DNA from: CAMXAS01 sp964442435
Lineage (GTDB): Bacteria > Bacteroidota > Bacteroidia > Bacteroidales > P3
Direction of reading: 5' to 3'
Assembly (NCBI GenBank): GCA_964442435.1
Contig: CAYTZG010000032.1
Span: 1-12,937 of the forward strand
Length of the DNA stretch: 12,937 bases
The position numbers were made by a program, and so were the translations under genes. The notes under the pieces were generated by a model that was not told where the DNA came from, ran no database searches, and saw nothing but the letters and a program-made list of their open reading frames with translations. Below, piece by piece: positions 12,880 through 12,937 of this stretch. Each line of letters begins with the position of its first letter. Position 1 is the stretch's first letter.

Positions 12880-12930
12880 AAAAAAAAGGCCAAACAACAA
12901 TCCCCGTCCGCAAGACAGCAAACGGGGATT
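12880..12930 (-). terminator. Terminator of a gene beyond the right edge
   Basis: AATCCCCGT (12899-12907) pairs perfectly with ACGGGGATT (12922-12930) around a 14-nt loop. On the minus strand it is followed by GTTGTTTGGCC and eight T residues (12880-12887). No gene is visible from 12669 to the end of the window. Confidence 0.65.
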
Positions 12931-12937
12931 CGGACAG

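Overview
The window comes from a member of the Bacteroidota, almost certainly order Bacteroidales. Three signs support this. Six genes show Bacteroidales-type secretion signals, and four or five of them end in a type IX secretion (T9SS) C-terminal sorting domain. The promoters fit the Bacteroides form TTTG-N19-21-TAnnTTTG, and there are no clear Shine-Dalgarno sites. A cobalamin-riboswitch/BtuB/beta-propeller lipoprotein locus is present. I cannot name the species. No rRNA, tRNA, CRISPR array, transposase or phage gene is visible.

Layout, left to right. (1) 1-2376, minus strand: two tandem paralogous T9SS cargo proteins. Their ends and the short leaders before their start codons are nearly identical, but their middles differ. 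The left copy runs off the window edge. Upstream of the pair lies a leader of about 210 nt with strong self-complementarity and a very good promoter. (2) 2640-3254, plus strand: an HXXEE-family membrane protein, transcribed divergently from overlapping promoters. (3) 3235-8125, minus strand: a G+C-rich vitamin B12 uptake operon. In transcription order it has a promoter, a cobalamin riboswitch, a start-proximal hairpin, btuB (outer-membrane TonB-dependent transporter), a BtuG-like beta-propeller surface lipoprotein, a T9SS-exported surface protein and a tiny Cys-rich CWC protein. The junctions overlap or are 2-5 nt apart. The last gene overlaps the HXXEE gene tail to tail by 20 bp. (4) 8222-12930: two minus-strand leucine-rich-repeat (LRR) surface proteins with nearly identical sorting domains and a shared upstream block containing a 17-19 bp dyad. 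Between them is a plus-strand lipoprotein with an antibiotic-biosynthesis-monooxygenase (ABM) fold. A terminator for a gene beyond the right edge closes the window.

How it fits together: the B12 operon is the one clear functional unit. The riboswitch should turn it down when cobalamin is plentiful. BtuG-like protein and BtuB would capture and import corrinoids, and the third, T9SS-exported protein is a candidate extra surface component. The flanking genes are a surface-protein repertoire built by duplication. The most novel points are the T9SS and CWC members of the B12 operon, the structured leader before the tandem T9SS genes, and the common cis-element of the two LRR genes.
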